The position numbers were made by a program, and so were the translations under genes. This document shows positions 24,789-36,131 of a stretch of 64,000 bases of DNA, piece by piece. Source of the DNA: Stichopus chloronotus (taxonomy: Eukaryota > Echinodermata > Holothuroidea > Aspidochirotida > Stichopodidae). The notes under the pieces are model-generated. The model had not been told where the DNA came from. It saw only the letters and a list, made by a program, of their open reading frames with translations, and did not search any database. The stretch lies in NCBI GenBank assembly GCA_021234535.1, contig CM037837.1, forward strand, positions 4,938,218 through 5,002,217, read 5' to 3'. Numbering within the stretch: the first letter of the stretch is position 1; the number at the start of each line of letters is the position of its first letter.

Positions 24789-27700
24789 TTGCAGTGTACT
24801 GACGTACTTTGCACAATAACAACAGTACTGTCAGTACGCTAGTTGTGTGTAACTATTTCCTTCGCGGAACTAAGCCTAACGTCAGTGGGAACATTGTAAA
24901 CATTATGGAGTCATCGAAGCTTCTGCCACACTGCTTCGAGAAGGAAAGATATGAAAATAAAGTGCGGATATTGATAAGAATCACAAACCATGTTGATCTG
25001 ATATCACTTTTAGATCCCTCTGAAGGCTAAAGTTAAAATATTGCCCAAAATTAATTTCAGTCGTTCGTTTCGATGATGTCATGACCGATTTTTCAGAGAC
25101 CGTATTGTCCAATTGGGAAATTGCTAGAAGAGAAACAGTGAATCAGCGTATCTTGTGTCAAACTTTGATTTCTTGATTGCCGCCCCCAATTTGTACAGAA
25201 AAATTATTAGCCAAACCTTTTTCGTCTTCGTTTTTCCCGTTTCTGAGACTCTTGCGGACTTTTTTCTGTCTTGTTTTCGTTTCTGCGACTCCCATTTTCG
25301 TCTTTGACACTTCCATTTTCTGTTTCGGCGAGTGTTATTTTTCCGTTTCTGAGACATTTAGTTTTGTTTTCTGGGGGTTTTGTTCTTCTTTTTTTTGTGT
25401 CTCTGCAACTTTTGTCTCCTAATTGAGACACAAGTGGTTCTTACGGATCCGTAGCAGAGACATGCAAGAAAAACTAAATGTTTCTTTGGTTCATTTGCAC
25501 ATCTCGAAACAATAGCAAAAGTAAATTTTCATTTTGCCGACGGAGATAAAACAACTCGTCCAAGTAGCAAAATTCAGAACATTTCATTTTACACAAGAAA
25601 TTGTTCTTTTGAAAAATATTAACTAGTCAAAATGATAATTATTGGATTTTTAATTTGAAGATAAAGATTATCTCGGCAAAATGGGAATTTTCTGAGTTTT
25701 GACAAGGTTGACGGGCAGTCATAAATTAAAATGTCAATCTTCCGCGTCCACTTTTGGAAGGATGCTGAATAACGTCACAATGGTTTATTTCATATTTTGT
25801 CACTTCAGCGTGTTCGCTTTGTCAATTTTACGAGCACGGTGTCATTTTGCCGACATTTGCTTTCCTTTTACATGGCCCTTCCGTAAGCACCGTAAGCGTC
25901 TCCACCTCGCCCTCCCCTCCAAGAAAGTCGCAAAAACAAAACTAAACTCGCAGGAAAAAGAATAGGGATCATTTACTGGTGCAGCCATATCCCAAGTATG
26001 AGATCATCAAGTTCACCTTTCTTGTGATATCGTTTTCACAATCACGGTGTCGTAGACATACACACACACACACACGTCAACATCGCAAAAATTCCTTTTG
26101 CTAATGCGAGAAATGAAAAATTAGCCTTTATTGCTAACCATCCATCTTTCTCTTCCATTTAATACCGTGCTGGAAAACAATATCTACGCCATTTTCTTTC
26201 AGGAGAAATTTCATTAATTGAAGACTTCATTATCGCGGTAGAAAGAAGACTTGGCTTAAAGATTCAACTCTTCTGCAAACTTACGAAACGGTGGTTATTT
26301 GTACAACAGTTCCATTCGTCTACCACATGACCCAAATCTGCTCTCATTATTTTATTTGGTATTTGTGGTATTTTTATTTTCCGATAAATAGCAGTGTGGT
26401 AGGTTTGATATCTTTTTACAGCTATAAGTAGTGCAGCCGGTCCTTTGGACTCCTTTTGAAAACGCAGGGATAACAGCACATCTCGCTTTTAAATATGTAT
26501 AACTAACTTAAGTGATGGCCCACACAGATATCCATCGGTTAACATCTCGACAACATAAAATCGGCTAAGTCTGTTGAATATAATGTTTCCACCTTCTGAC
26601 CATGGCAAGGATTCACTTCATGCAGCTTTAAACGCTTCTAGTTGACTTTTTTATATCCCTCAGACTCAATGCATGACATTGAAGGACATAAACGACAAAT
26701 TGATTGACCACGGTATGGTACTATAACATCGCCAGACCATTAACTAAACGTGTCTCGAATATTAGCGGTAGTAGCTCGGTCATCTGCCCCATATAATTAA
26801 TATTACATTCCAACCATTGTATGAAAAATAAGTACCAAAGAAAGGTGTTTTGCAAAATGTTTACAGGTTGCTGTATTGGATAATCAGTTCACAAAGCACG
26901 TTCCCTCACTTTGTTTCATAGAAAGTTAATTTATTTTGCCATCCGTTGCTCTCTTAAATCCCTTTGTCAAAAGAATACTGGCACACTGGAACACTGAACT
27001 GCTTTGAACAAATGCAGTTGCTTTCCAGTTAATTTATGCCGTTTCACACAGTAAACACTTCTTAGTTCTAGTAGAGACTGATGGCTGCAGCTATGACACA
27101 TCTCTCTGATTCTGATCTGCAACCCAAAACCCACTGCTATCCTAAGCGGACACGAGGTGTCTGTCTACTGAGCAAGACTTAGCTTGCAAGCAGAAAGACA
27201 AGTCATGGACAATGAATATTAAACTGCCCTGAAGGAAGGACAGGTAGTTATATGGAAACTTTTGACATAGCGCTAATGGCGTGTGTAGTTTTTCTCCCAG
27301 TGGGTTAGAAACATGCCACTTGTAAAGATTGTAAAGGGCAGGAACTGGCTAAAAGCTTCAATTGTGACTTAAAAATCCCTTGACTGACAGCAAAAGGAAA
27401 AGAAAATTAAGGTGAAACACACACATTATACACAAAGTAAGATTAAACGTGACTTAAGTTAAAGGAGCAACAATTTGTTAACATATCTCATTTTAAATCA
27501 GTTTCTACTTGGAACATTTCCTTGCCCAAGTAAATATTAACCTCTTTATGAGAAGAAAACTGCATACAGAAAGGTCAGTTGTGATTTCTCAAGCTTGTGC
27601 CACCTGACTGTGCTTAACAACAGCTTCAAAGCAGTCTAACACCACATCATATGTTTTACACGAGGTATTGGAAACTGTGTGGGATCATAGAGGAATGTTT

Positions 27701-28221
27701 GAGCTAAAATTGAATGAAAACAGAATATAAGTTTAAATTCACAAGAAAAAGCACAAGACAAAAGTAATAGCTTATACTGTGTCTGTAAACATGGTCTCCA
27801 CATAACAAGAAACTACTAGAACATCCAAGATCCTGGGAGAGAAGCTGGAATGAATACCAACCATACTACCATAGTTTCAAGTACTAAAAGCAATAATGCT
27901 GTTCATCTAGATTTCATGTTTTATATTTTGTATATTTCTGCAAAGCAGCTTTAAACAACTGACGGCTCTTTCTCACACTTCAGTGCAATCGAACATTGCT
28001 TTCACACTTCTCACAAAGCCATAACTTTCTTGGCTTAATTGCACACTCCAAATAGTGTTTGTATGTCCATCAAAGTCACTTTTCCCTTTATTCAACTCAG
28101 GAAATTCTCCATCCAACAGAGAGTCTAGCCAACGTTTGCAACATCCTCCTGGCGGTCTGAAGGGTTAATGACTTGACCAGCATCTTTGATTTGGCGGCCT
28201 TCGACACCAATCTCCATTCCT
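24789..28221. other. Region upstream of UFD1 and PAGR1 3' flank
   Basis: No gene recognised. A plus-strand ATG at 24,904 opens 41 codons (MESSKLLPHCFEKERYENK...) with no known match. About 25,210-25,430 is a degenerate pyrimidine-rich repeat around CGTTTCTGAGACT. A minus-strand AATAAA at 28,092-28,087 lies 130 bases past the PAGR1 stop and could be its poly(A) signal. Confidence 0.45.
25985..26115 (+). mobile_element. Short 3'-end fragment of the minisatellite element (copy 2)
   Basis: CTTGTGATATCGTTTTCACAA, then a CA-run (26,060-26,074), then GTCAACATCGCAAAAATTCC and TTTTGC mirror the right end of the HIRA-intron copy (GAGATATCGTGTTTACAAG, CA-run, ATCACCATCGCATAGATTCC). It has no tandem array. 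Confidence 0.5.
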
Positions 28222-28427
28222 TCACTGATGGAGATCCCTTCTTATGTGGAACTTTCCGAGGGGTCTCTGTGGGGTCACCTCTAGGTCGCTTTGGAGAGGC
28301 GGGGGCACAGCATCTCCTGTTTTGGCCATTTCCTGGTTAATCTTGCTAAACCTGCGGATGTCGTCCAGTACCTTGTCCATTTTTGCAACTCTCTTTTTGG
28401 CACTTCCACTTCCTTTGACCTCAAATC
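28222..28427 (-). CDS. PAGR1: PAGR1 exon 3: C-terminal helix and stop
   Basis: Acceptor CTCTCCAAG. Encodes KKRVAKMDKVLDDIRRFSKI, then NQEMAKTGD, ending at a TGA at 28,224-28,222. After LEVTP the two other frames look more protein-like than the annotated one (see findings), so the last 15 or so residues are uncertain. Confidence 0.82.
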
Positions 28428-30914
28428 CTTGGAGAGAAAAAGAAGGGGGGAAAAGGTATAAGGGAAATTAGAAATCAACAAGTGGGTTAATTGTCCTTCC
28501 ATGTTCATTCTCTTCATGTTCCATGCCTTTTGCTTCCAAGTTTATTGTTGAATTCCAAACAAAACCCAATTCTGAAGCAACAGAGGAACAAAGAATGATC
28601 ACCTTTGATCCATAATTCAAACAAACACTTACAAACTGAAATTGCCATTTTGATGTTTTCATACTACATATTGGTCGCCAGATGAAAAATTGCTGCCAGC
28701 AATAAATCACCCGCAGGAAAATGCAAACTACTGTCATGATACCTACCATGTATTTTGAATGCGATAAATTTTAATACAAAAGTCAACAGTCTACATCCAG
28801 GATAGCAGCAAGATAGTATGACCTTCTGTAATGATAACAAATGGAACTGAAAATATGCTCTGTGTATGTATACTACGATACACAGTATGAACAAAAGAAA
28901 AGCAGATGCTCTGCAGGAATGGTACCTCTATGTTTGATATATATATTGTTTTTGTTTTCATTTTTCTTTTCAGACAAACATACAAATATCATCCCCTCAC
29001 CAGGAGTTCTTCTTGGTGTCACTTTCATCACTGCATCAATGTCAAAATCAAATTCCGTTGGATCCTCAAAGCTGAGAAGAAGGGGAACAGACAAAAAAAG
29101 GATTGTGAAGGTAGACATACATTTGGAAGAAATCAAATTGTAAAGGCAGTAGAAACCCTTCACCATTTAAACACAATGAGTACAACAAATTAATTCTAGG
29201 TAGGAAGGAAACATGCACAGTGGCAAGTTACAGTTGAAGACGTCTGATTACACATACACATTAACATGACATTGAATGGCATGAACAGGCAAAACACACA
29301 GTGACTCCTTCCCAAATAGCAGGAAGTTTTGGATAAAAGATTTTGCAAATTGCTGCATTGCTGAACGAAAACAATCACGAATGGATTGGTCTGAAGTACT
29401 AGATTTATGATGTGCACCTACCTCAAACTTGCCAACCTCAAAAAGGACAAACCTGAAAGGTTCTCACAAGAAACTTGGAAAACACATTTCAAAAGTGGAG
29501 GGTTTGAAAAAGCTTAGCCATCCACCTTCCCTTAATATAGCATCTCCCATTAGAAATCTTTTTGCAGCCTGATGCACTAGTCACATTTCTGATGATACAT
29601 CAGCAGTGGAAAGCACCAATTTGTAGTATACATAAGGAAAGATCATAAGGAAAGATTTTCACAGTGAGATCTGGCATTTTCACAGCAAGATGACGCCCAT
29701 TACCATAAGGCTCATGGAAAAATCGTAAGGAGTTGGTGCAAGAATCAAATCTACCACACACAAATGACCACAAACACATGTGCCATCATTTTCTCAGACA
29801 CTCCTTAAGCCTATGACAAAGAGCCTTTTCTCAGCAGTCTACAACTGCATCATATTTCATTAATTTTAATGCATGCTTACACGGGCTGATCAACTTTGTC
29901 CTCTTGATTGTCTTCAACTACTGCCTCCACCTCCATCTTTTCTCCATCCTCATCAGGAGTCCTCCTCCCTAAACACGTCCATTCTAGATCCAAGACATTT
30001 CCCTCTTCAAGCTTCTGATAGAGTTCCACGATCACTTGGGACGGTGGTTCAGAAAAGTAATTTTCATCTTCTTCATCGCTGGGAGGAATGTCAAAGTCCT
30101 CAGACTTCCATGCTTCATCTATTTCATCTTCTTGTTTTCTCTCATTAGTTTCCTCTTTCATAGGGACATCTTGGTTTCTCTCTGCCTGACCATCTTCCAT
30201 GGCAGGAGTATCATCAGTCTGACATGGATCGACATCCATTTTCTCCTCTTCTGTTAGGAGTGGATTTTTGGACATCGAGTCTTCCTTCTCCTTCTCCTCC
30301 AACTCTTTTTTCTCCTCTGACTTCTCAATAAGTTCATTTTCAGGCTGCAATCTTTCAATTTTGTGGTCATCATCTTTGTTATGATCAATTTTATTAATTT
30401 GATCAAGTCTCAACTCTGTGACTGCCTTGCTGACCCCTTCATCGATCGCTTCGTTACTTGTACTGTCAATGTCCTTGTCATGAACAGCTTCTGTACTTTC
30501 ACCAAGAACTTTTTTTGCATCTGCGGCTAAGTCTGTGACTGGGGCATCTTTAGTTATGTCTGCAACTGGGGCATCTTTGGCTAAGTCTGAGATTGGGGTG
30601 TCTTTAGATGAGTTTTCAGCTGGTGCAGCTTCACCTGAGGCTGCAGCTGGTGCAAAACTTTGTTTGCTCCCTGGATCTGTTTCTTCTTCTACTTGACTGC
30701 TTACTGTGGCAGTTATTTCAGTCAGTGTATCTTTGATGTCAGATAGTGTAGAGAGATGTGCTTTTTGGTCATCAACTTCAGAAGGAATTTTGGATTTGCC
30801 TGTTTCATCAGGAACATTGTCAGGCGGTTCACTCTTTACAACTACAGGTTCTCCTTGAATAGTTTCTCCAGGATTTACCTTGGGATCTGTGTCTGGAATG
30901 GCAGCACGTTCCAT
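28222..30914 (-). CDS. PAGR1: PAGR1/PA1, PTIP-associated subunit of MLL3/MLL4 complexes (gene span)
   Basis: PAGR1 (PA1, GAS) binds PTIP/PAXIP1 and belongs to the KMT2C/KMT2D H3K4 methyltransferase complexes that act at enhancers. Exons in transcript order: 30914-29881, 29071-29001, 28427-28222. All junctions are in phase, giving 436 residues against about 254 in human. The conserved C-terminal blocks are recognised: SEDFDIPPSDEED, PPSQVIVELYQKLEEGNVLD then LEWTCLGRRTP (human [20 protein letters not shown]...RRPPTP), DPTEFDFDIDAVMKVTPRR with TPG, and KKRVAKMDKVLDDIRRFSK (human KREARLDKVLSDMKRHKKL). The long N-terminal part is acidic, low-complexity and not conserved. The ATG at 30,914 opens the frame; the upstream exon is probably untranslated. 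Identity rests on motif recall. Confidence 0.88.
29001..29071 (-). CDS. PAGR1: PAGR1 exon 2
   Basis: Acceptor TTCTCAG, donor GTGAGG. Encodes FEDPTEFDFDIDAVMKVTPR then RTP, matching human PTEFDFDDEPVTP...RRTPG. One base carries over at each end, consistent with the neighbours. Confidence 0.9.
29881..30914 (-). CDS. PAGR1: PAGR1 exon 1: acidic N-terminus and PTIP-complex motif
   Basis: 1,034 bases, 344 codons plus two bases; donor GTAAGC. Residues about 1-270 are rich in Glu, Asp, Lys, Ser and Pro and include a roughly 10-residue repeat (DLAKDAPVADITKDAPVTDL). The conserved block starts near residue 275. Coiled-coil-like EKKELEEKEKED is present near residue 200. The last residues of the open frame past the donor are intronic. 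Confidence 0.88.
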
Positions 30915-33900
30915 TGCTTTGACTTTCCATTAACTGTTTACGATCTGCTGATCAGACAATCCCCCCAAGACTGATGGTGTAACATTACTCTGTATACTTG
31001 AAGAAGCAGAAATTTCAGAAAAGCATGGTCAATGAACTGCATGGTGCATTATGGGGTAATACACTTAACTTGATATTTGGAAATTGCCTTTACAGTTGAA
31101 CTTGAAGACATTGTTCTACATGTATGTTACCTGAAGCCTGAATCTGATCATGTGTAAAGTTAGTGTACAACATGTAACAAAACATAGCCTACACTACATC
31201 TACTAGACTACTACTCAGGAAAAGTTCCATAGAGATACAGTAAGTGCATTTTAAAAGTGGTCACATTAAAGAAAAATGCTCATGATATTCTGACAGGGTC
31301 CTTTCCATTATGCATAGATTAAAAAAAAGCACAATATTGTGAAAGGTTAGAATACTCAACTCTAAGCAGATCTCCTGCATTTATTCAATGGAGAAAATAT
31401 TTGCAGACAACTTTAAATTGAACTAAGAGAGAGAGCGGAAGAGCAGAAAATCCCAGGCACTTATATACAGTGCAATATAACTGGGTGACTGTCAAATGCA
31501 CCTTTGAGGAAATCTATCATTCAAAGTTTGTGACAGTCCCATCTATGAAACTCAGAAATTATTATGAATCAGTATATTGTCTTATATGAAGATGTATTCA
31601 TCCAATGAAAAATTGTATCACCAAAGGTGAAATTCGTCCGCCCTCTTTACAACAACCCAAAACAAAATAAGTTATCCCCAAGGTGTACGTTGAGTGCACA
31701 CACCATTGATTTAGTGTAGAAATGACACAAAATAGTGGTGTGCTTTATTACTTCAATCTGCCAAACCTAAGCTTTCAAAAGTTGTGATCTGGAATGCTAG
31801 GCTAGATGTGCACTTGACAGGCCCATGGCGTCAATGACAACCATTCTATACAAATAACTTTCATGAAGGGCTTAACTTCTAAACCAAAATTTAGTCCTTA
31901 CCACTTGGCAGCACACCAACATCTTTGCAGATAATCATCAAACCAATACTCCTGAAGAAGTGTGATCCTCAGATTTTCAAATGTTGTTCAGATGCAAGCA
32001 AACAAGATACAGCAAAATGTCACAAAAAACTATGGCAGAAAAACTAGTCCAGTGCGCGTGAAATGATGAAAGGTAACGCAAAGCTCTGCTCAAGGTCTAG
32101 ATCACAATGGCTCGCGTTAGTGTGCTGAGTGTTCATACTAGCTGAAATGATAAGTGGACCCTGGCTAGGCTAGGCATAGTACAATTGCAAGAGTACCGAT
32201 GAAGCCAGGTTGCACTTATTAATCCTATCCATTATCACACATACCCATTGCACGATATTTTTACTCTCGTGACATTTTCACGTTCATAAGTGAAAAGAAA
32301 AAACGTCATATTACATTTCCGTCACCCCAAAGGATCTATAAATAACTCACAATACTTTAAGCTGGCATTGCCTCACAAAATTCGCCATTCGACGACATAA
32401 TTTAGGTAAAAGACCTCCAGGACTTCACGTTCCTTGTGTGTTGTGTGACGATCCGTAACCAGAAGTAATTTGTTTTTCGGCCAGTTCCAAATCACCCACG
32501 ATTGATGATTACCTGTTGGAGAATTTTTAAATGATTAGAGTAAGTCCGGGTTAGGGTTAGGCAGCGCGAGTCCAGAGCTGTTATTGTTCAGTTGAAAAGC
32601 CTTTCTGGTAAAGGGTTTGATGGTCCATCATGATGGTTGGGGCCTAGGATTCAAGGAATGGAATTGGTGCCTGGACACACCTTGTACCCTTGGTCTGGGG
32701 GACCTAAAATGCAATTATTCAGCTGAAAAACCGGGAAAATGATTAATAAGTGACAGAAATTCAGTGGCGTATACGTGAAACAGTAGCTGGCGGCCAAAAT
32801 TTGTGGTATTATTCGAGTGAAAAGGTGACATGGATATTCGTTTTGCATTTGGAACAGTGGACTCTAAGCCGCCATTTAGTACCATCTTAGGGATCACAAA
32901 ATATCAATGACAGTAACTGTATGCTGTAAACTTCAAGTTGCAGACCGCAGAAAGGGAAAATATGATTTTTCCTCAGCCTGAAAATTATCCAGCACGCGAG
33001 GCGGGTAAAAAAATTGTCGAGGAGTCATCATCCACTCCTGAAGAAATCAGTGGCGGCGCTCCGGGGGGGGGGGGGGGGCATGAGGTGGCACTTACCACTC
33101 CAGATTGTTTCCTTGCCCCCCGTTTCCCCGCCCCCCCCCCCCCAGTTGCTCTCACCCTTCCCAATCAGATCTTGTACTCATCCAAAATTGATTTAATCAC
33201 AAAACTATGCATTGGCATTGGATTGAGTAAGAACAGCTTCCGGGGAACCATGATTGATAAATGCGTAATTTATGTTACACAGGCTGCCAGTTTTCATATC
33301 ATGCCCATAGCCACTTCAACAGTAGGCCAGCCTGGTCAGACCAATTTTCTCTGGAATGTTTACCGTCCAGCATAACTTAGGGAAGGGCGGGTAGGTGGTT
33401 GTTTTCCTAAATATAGGAATGTCGTTGTTTTCCTAAATATAGGAATGGAATGGAAGTGTATGTGACCTATGTGTGCGTGTGGGTGTGTGTGTGTACTGGG
33501 TGGTACCGCGTAAATGTGAAATGGTACTCCCAAAGAAGAAAGTTGGGAACCTTGGAGTACGGTCAACCGAAAAAATAAATAATATACCTCTCTCGGGGCT
33601 TAATTTTCCACCCAGAGATATGCTAAGACCTCAGAGCTTCGGGGGGCTTCGCCCCCTAGAACCCCACCGGGGCGAGTGCCCCTGGACCCCACCAGGGGCC
33701 TTAAGGCGGGCCCCTGCACCCTACCCGCAAGGCCTCACGCTTCGCGCTCGGTTTGGCTCTGGGCGCGAAAATCTTTGCCCCCCCAACATTTTCCTCTGCC
33801 CTCAGTTTGCCCCCCCCCCCCAAGTCTGACATTCTGGCTCCGCCACTGGCAGAAATCAATTGCTAGTACACTGAATATATAGTTTCGGATAATCATGATA

Positions 33901-35975
33901 AACAATAACTCTCTGAAAAGTGGAGAATCCCATGTGTTACCGCCAAAGGGTAGGCCTATTACTGGAGTGCTGCTGCTCTCACTGGGGTAGTTCTATATAG
34001 CAAACACGGGACAGGGATAGCCAACTTGGAAACTGCCTCTTACACAATCCAGAAAAGGAAACGGAGGGTAAAAGAATAATCACAATGAGGGGAACTTGAG
34101 GAAGATATTGTTATGGTAAGCCTAGGCCTAAGGAGAAGGGGCGGACAGAATATATCTAGTTCGATGCAAAATTTGGTAAGTTGCGGCTCTGCAGGTAGCC
34201 TTCCCTACATAGAAGTTGGAGATTCCTGGGCATTTTGTTCAAAGTAAGCGAGTTGAGGTATACAAGGTGTGAAAACGGTGCCAATCGAAGCAATTATGGA
34301 AAGTTACGGACTTTCAGCTGGCGGAGTAGCATTAGTTTAGGCGATGTGTGATTTGCCCCAGCAGGTATGGTAATTTGGACGACCTCTAGAAGAAAATCTA
34401 ACCACATAAGGACTCGTGGCATTTACAATTTTCGGTACCTTAGCCTACGGTACGGAAAATTCTAAAAGCCATGAATAGGTGTCAGCTTTCTAAAGAGTAG
34501 TAGCTGACATCTGTTGAAAACTTCTACAACGCTTTAGAGACCATATTACTTTTGAGATTTGGTGTGTAAAGTCAATCGGGCAATAAATAGGAGTATGCCA
34601 TCTGTGAGGCACCCTTCTAGAGCTATTAAATATTTTTGTTGGCAGGTCGGGCGCAGGCTTATTCCCGTTTTACCATGACAGTTCGGAAACCTATTACTAA
34701 GACTGGAGCGCCACTATCGTTGGCGTGTAGCACACCAACTTTTCTCTTTTTTCAAAAGACCTCCCTGTTTATAGGAATGAATGGCACTTCCCAGGCCTCT
34801 ATTGGTGTCTGTATTACTGATATTATCGGCCCTATTTCCTTGGTCGACCAATATTTTTTTGGGGGGGAGAGGGTGGGGGAGGGGTGAGGCCCCCTATTCC
34901 TTTGAAGAACCGTTCCTGACCTACAATATCCCCGTCCCACCCCCCCCCCCACCCATCGTTGTAAAATGCGTATTGGTGTATGGGGAACCATGAGACTCAG
35001 TGGTACCAAAGTAGATAGCAAATTAGGAGTATGGGGAATCCTGAAGTATGGCCAGAGCCGCTAATCTACTTAATAGATCACATGGTCCGGAAAGGGCCAT
35101 ATCTGGCAGGCAGAGGGAGCTGCGCCAGAAATTTGCCAAGGAGGAGCAGAAGCGTGTAGAAGACTGAAGTGCAACCAAAATTTTTCCCAAAGTGTCTCCA
35201 AGATATCTGGAAACGACACTTCCTAGGTCTTCAGCTAAAGGCCAAACATTGTAGTCTACCCACAAAGGATACTTAGGGCACTAAATACTAGCAATATCAT
35301 CAAGACATTAAAAAAATACCCCCCCCCCCAAGAAAAAAAATACCCAAAGTACTGTTGGTTGCGTTTTGTACTTTGCATCCTTTTTGCATACATTTTTGGC
35401 TATAGCACCTTGACCATAGTCAATTAAGGGAGGGAGGAACGGTGTTCCCATTTTTTGTCGTTTTTTTTTTTTTTTGCTCTCCCCCCAGAGTTTTTGTCCC
35501 CATAATTTTTCTTATTTTGCTTTCCCCGTAGAGTTTTGTAGGGAGAGAAATTTCATGAGGGGCCGGGTTTTGCCATATGTGCATGTGGATCCTCCTTTTT
35601 CTATTCTACTGACCTGGTTGATTCGGCGCGTCCTGCTCCCTACACTCAGCTAATATACGTGTCAAAAGATTTCATAAGTAGCAACCTAGTGAAATCTCGT
35701 CATTTTAGGAAAGTGAAAACAGGAAAATTCGAGAAAACCATGAACGGAACGTATGCTTTACCGCTTCTTTTCATATTCGTATGTCATGACCCACAATTTC
35801 TTTCGAAAACTACATGTTACATTATTTGCTTTTTTTTTGCATGATGTGATGACAAAATGTGGTGATACTTGGTGACCCCAGATGATGACATTTTCGTCAA
35901 TCACATCCTCCACAAAATCAAAATGCCAGGTCATTTCTTCCATCTTAGAAACTTGATGAGGAAGACCCTACTTAC
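30915..35975. other. PAGR1 5' flank and repeat-rich spacer
   Basis: A 5' untranslated exon and promoter for PAGR1 are expected between about 31 and 32.5 kb but could not be delimited. 33,045-33,165 has long G and C runs preceded by CAGTGGCGG. 33,397-33,446 is a two-copy tandem of about 25 bases (GTTGTTTTCCTAAATATAGG). C-runs lie near 34,938 and 35,320. The plus-strand open frame at 32,938-33,375 crosses the G/C runs and is not credible. Confidence 0.4.
33600..33848 (-). repeat. Inverted copy of the 8.8-kb dispersed repeat
   Basis: On the minus strand it starts CAGTGGCGGAGCCAGAATG and carries the same GGGGTCCAGGGG, CGAAGCCCCCCGAAGC and GAGGTCTTAGCATATCTC words as the copy at 8,789. The plus-strand open frame 33,473-33,829 lies in it and is not a gene. 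Confidence 0.55.
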
Positions 35976-36131
35976 AAAAGACGGAAACTACTCCTGGTTT
36001 GCTTCCAACAGAGTTTGTTATGGAACAAATGCGACAGTTTTCATAAAGTTTACCGTTTGCAGAATTCAAGCTGTCAGTAACAATCATGCTTTTGGAGGAA
36101 TACTTTCGAATAGGAGCTGGTACGTCCTCCT
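35976..36131 (-). other. Possible unassigned coding exon
   Basis: 156 bases bounded by an acceptor-like CCTATCAG and a strong donor GTAAGT, open in one frame: EDVPAPIRKYSSKSMIVTDS, then LNSANGKLYENCRICSITNS, then VGSKPGVVSVF. The composition looks protein-like, but no family was recognised and no partner exon found. The plus strand is also open here (35,869-36,135), which weakens the case. It could be a transposon remnant. Confidence 0.25.

Noticed and set aside
26264..26479. Minus-strand open frame ending at a strong donor GTAAGT (possible UFD1 first exon)
   Set aside because: The encoded residues do not resemble a UFD1 N-terminus and no family was recognised.
32938..33375. Plus-strand open frame of 145 codons
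   Set aside because: Runs through long G and C homopolymers and shows no conserved motif.
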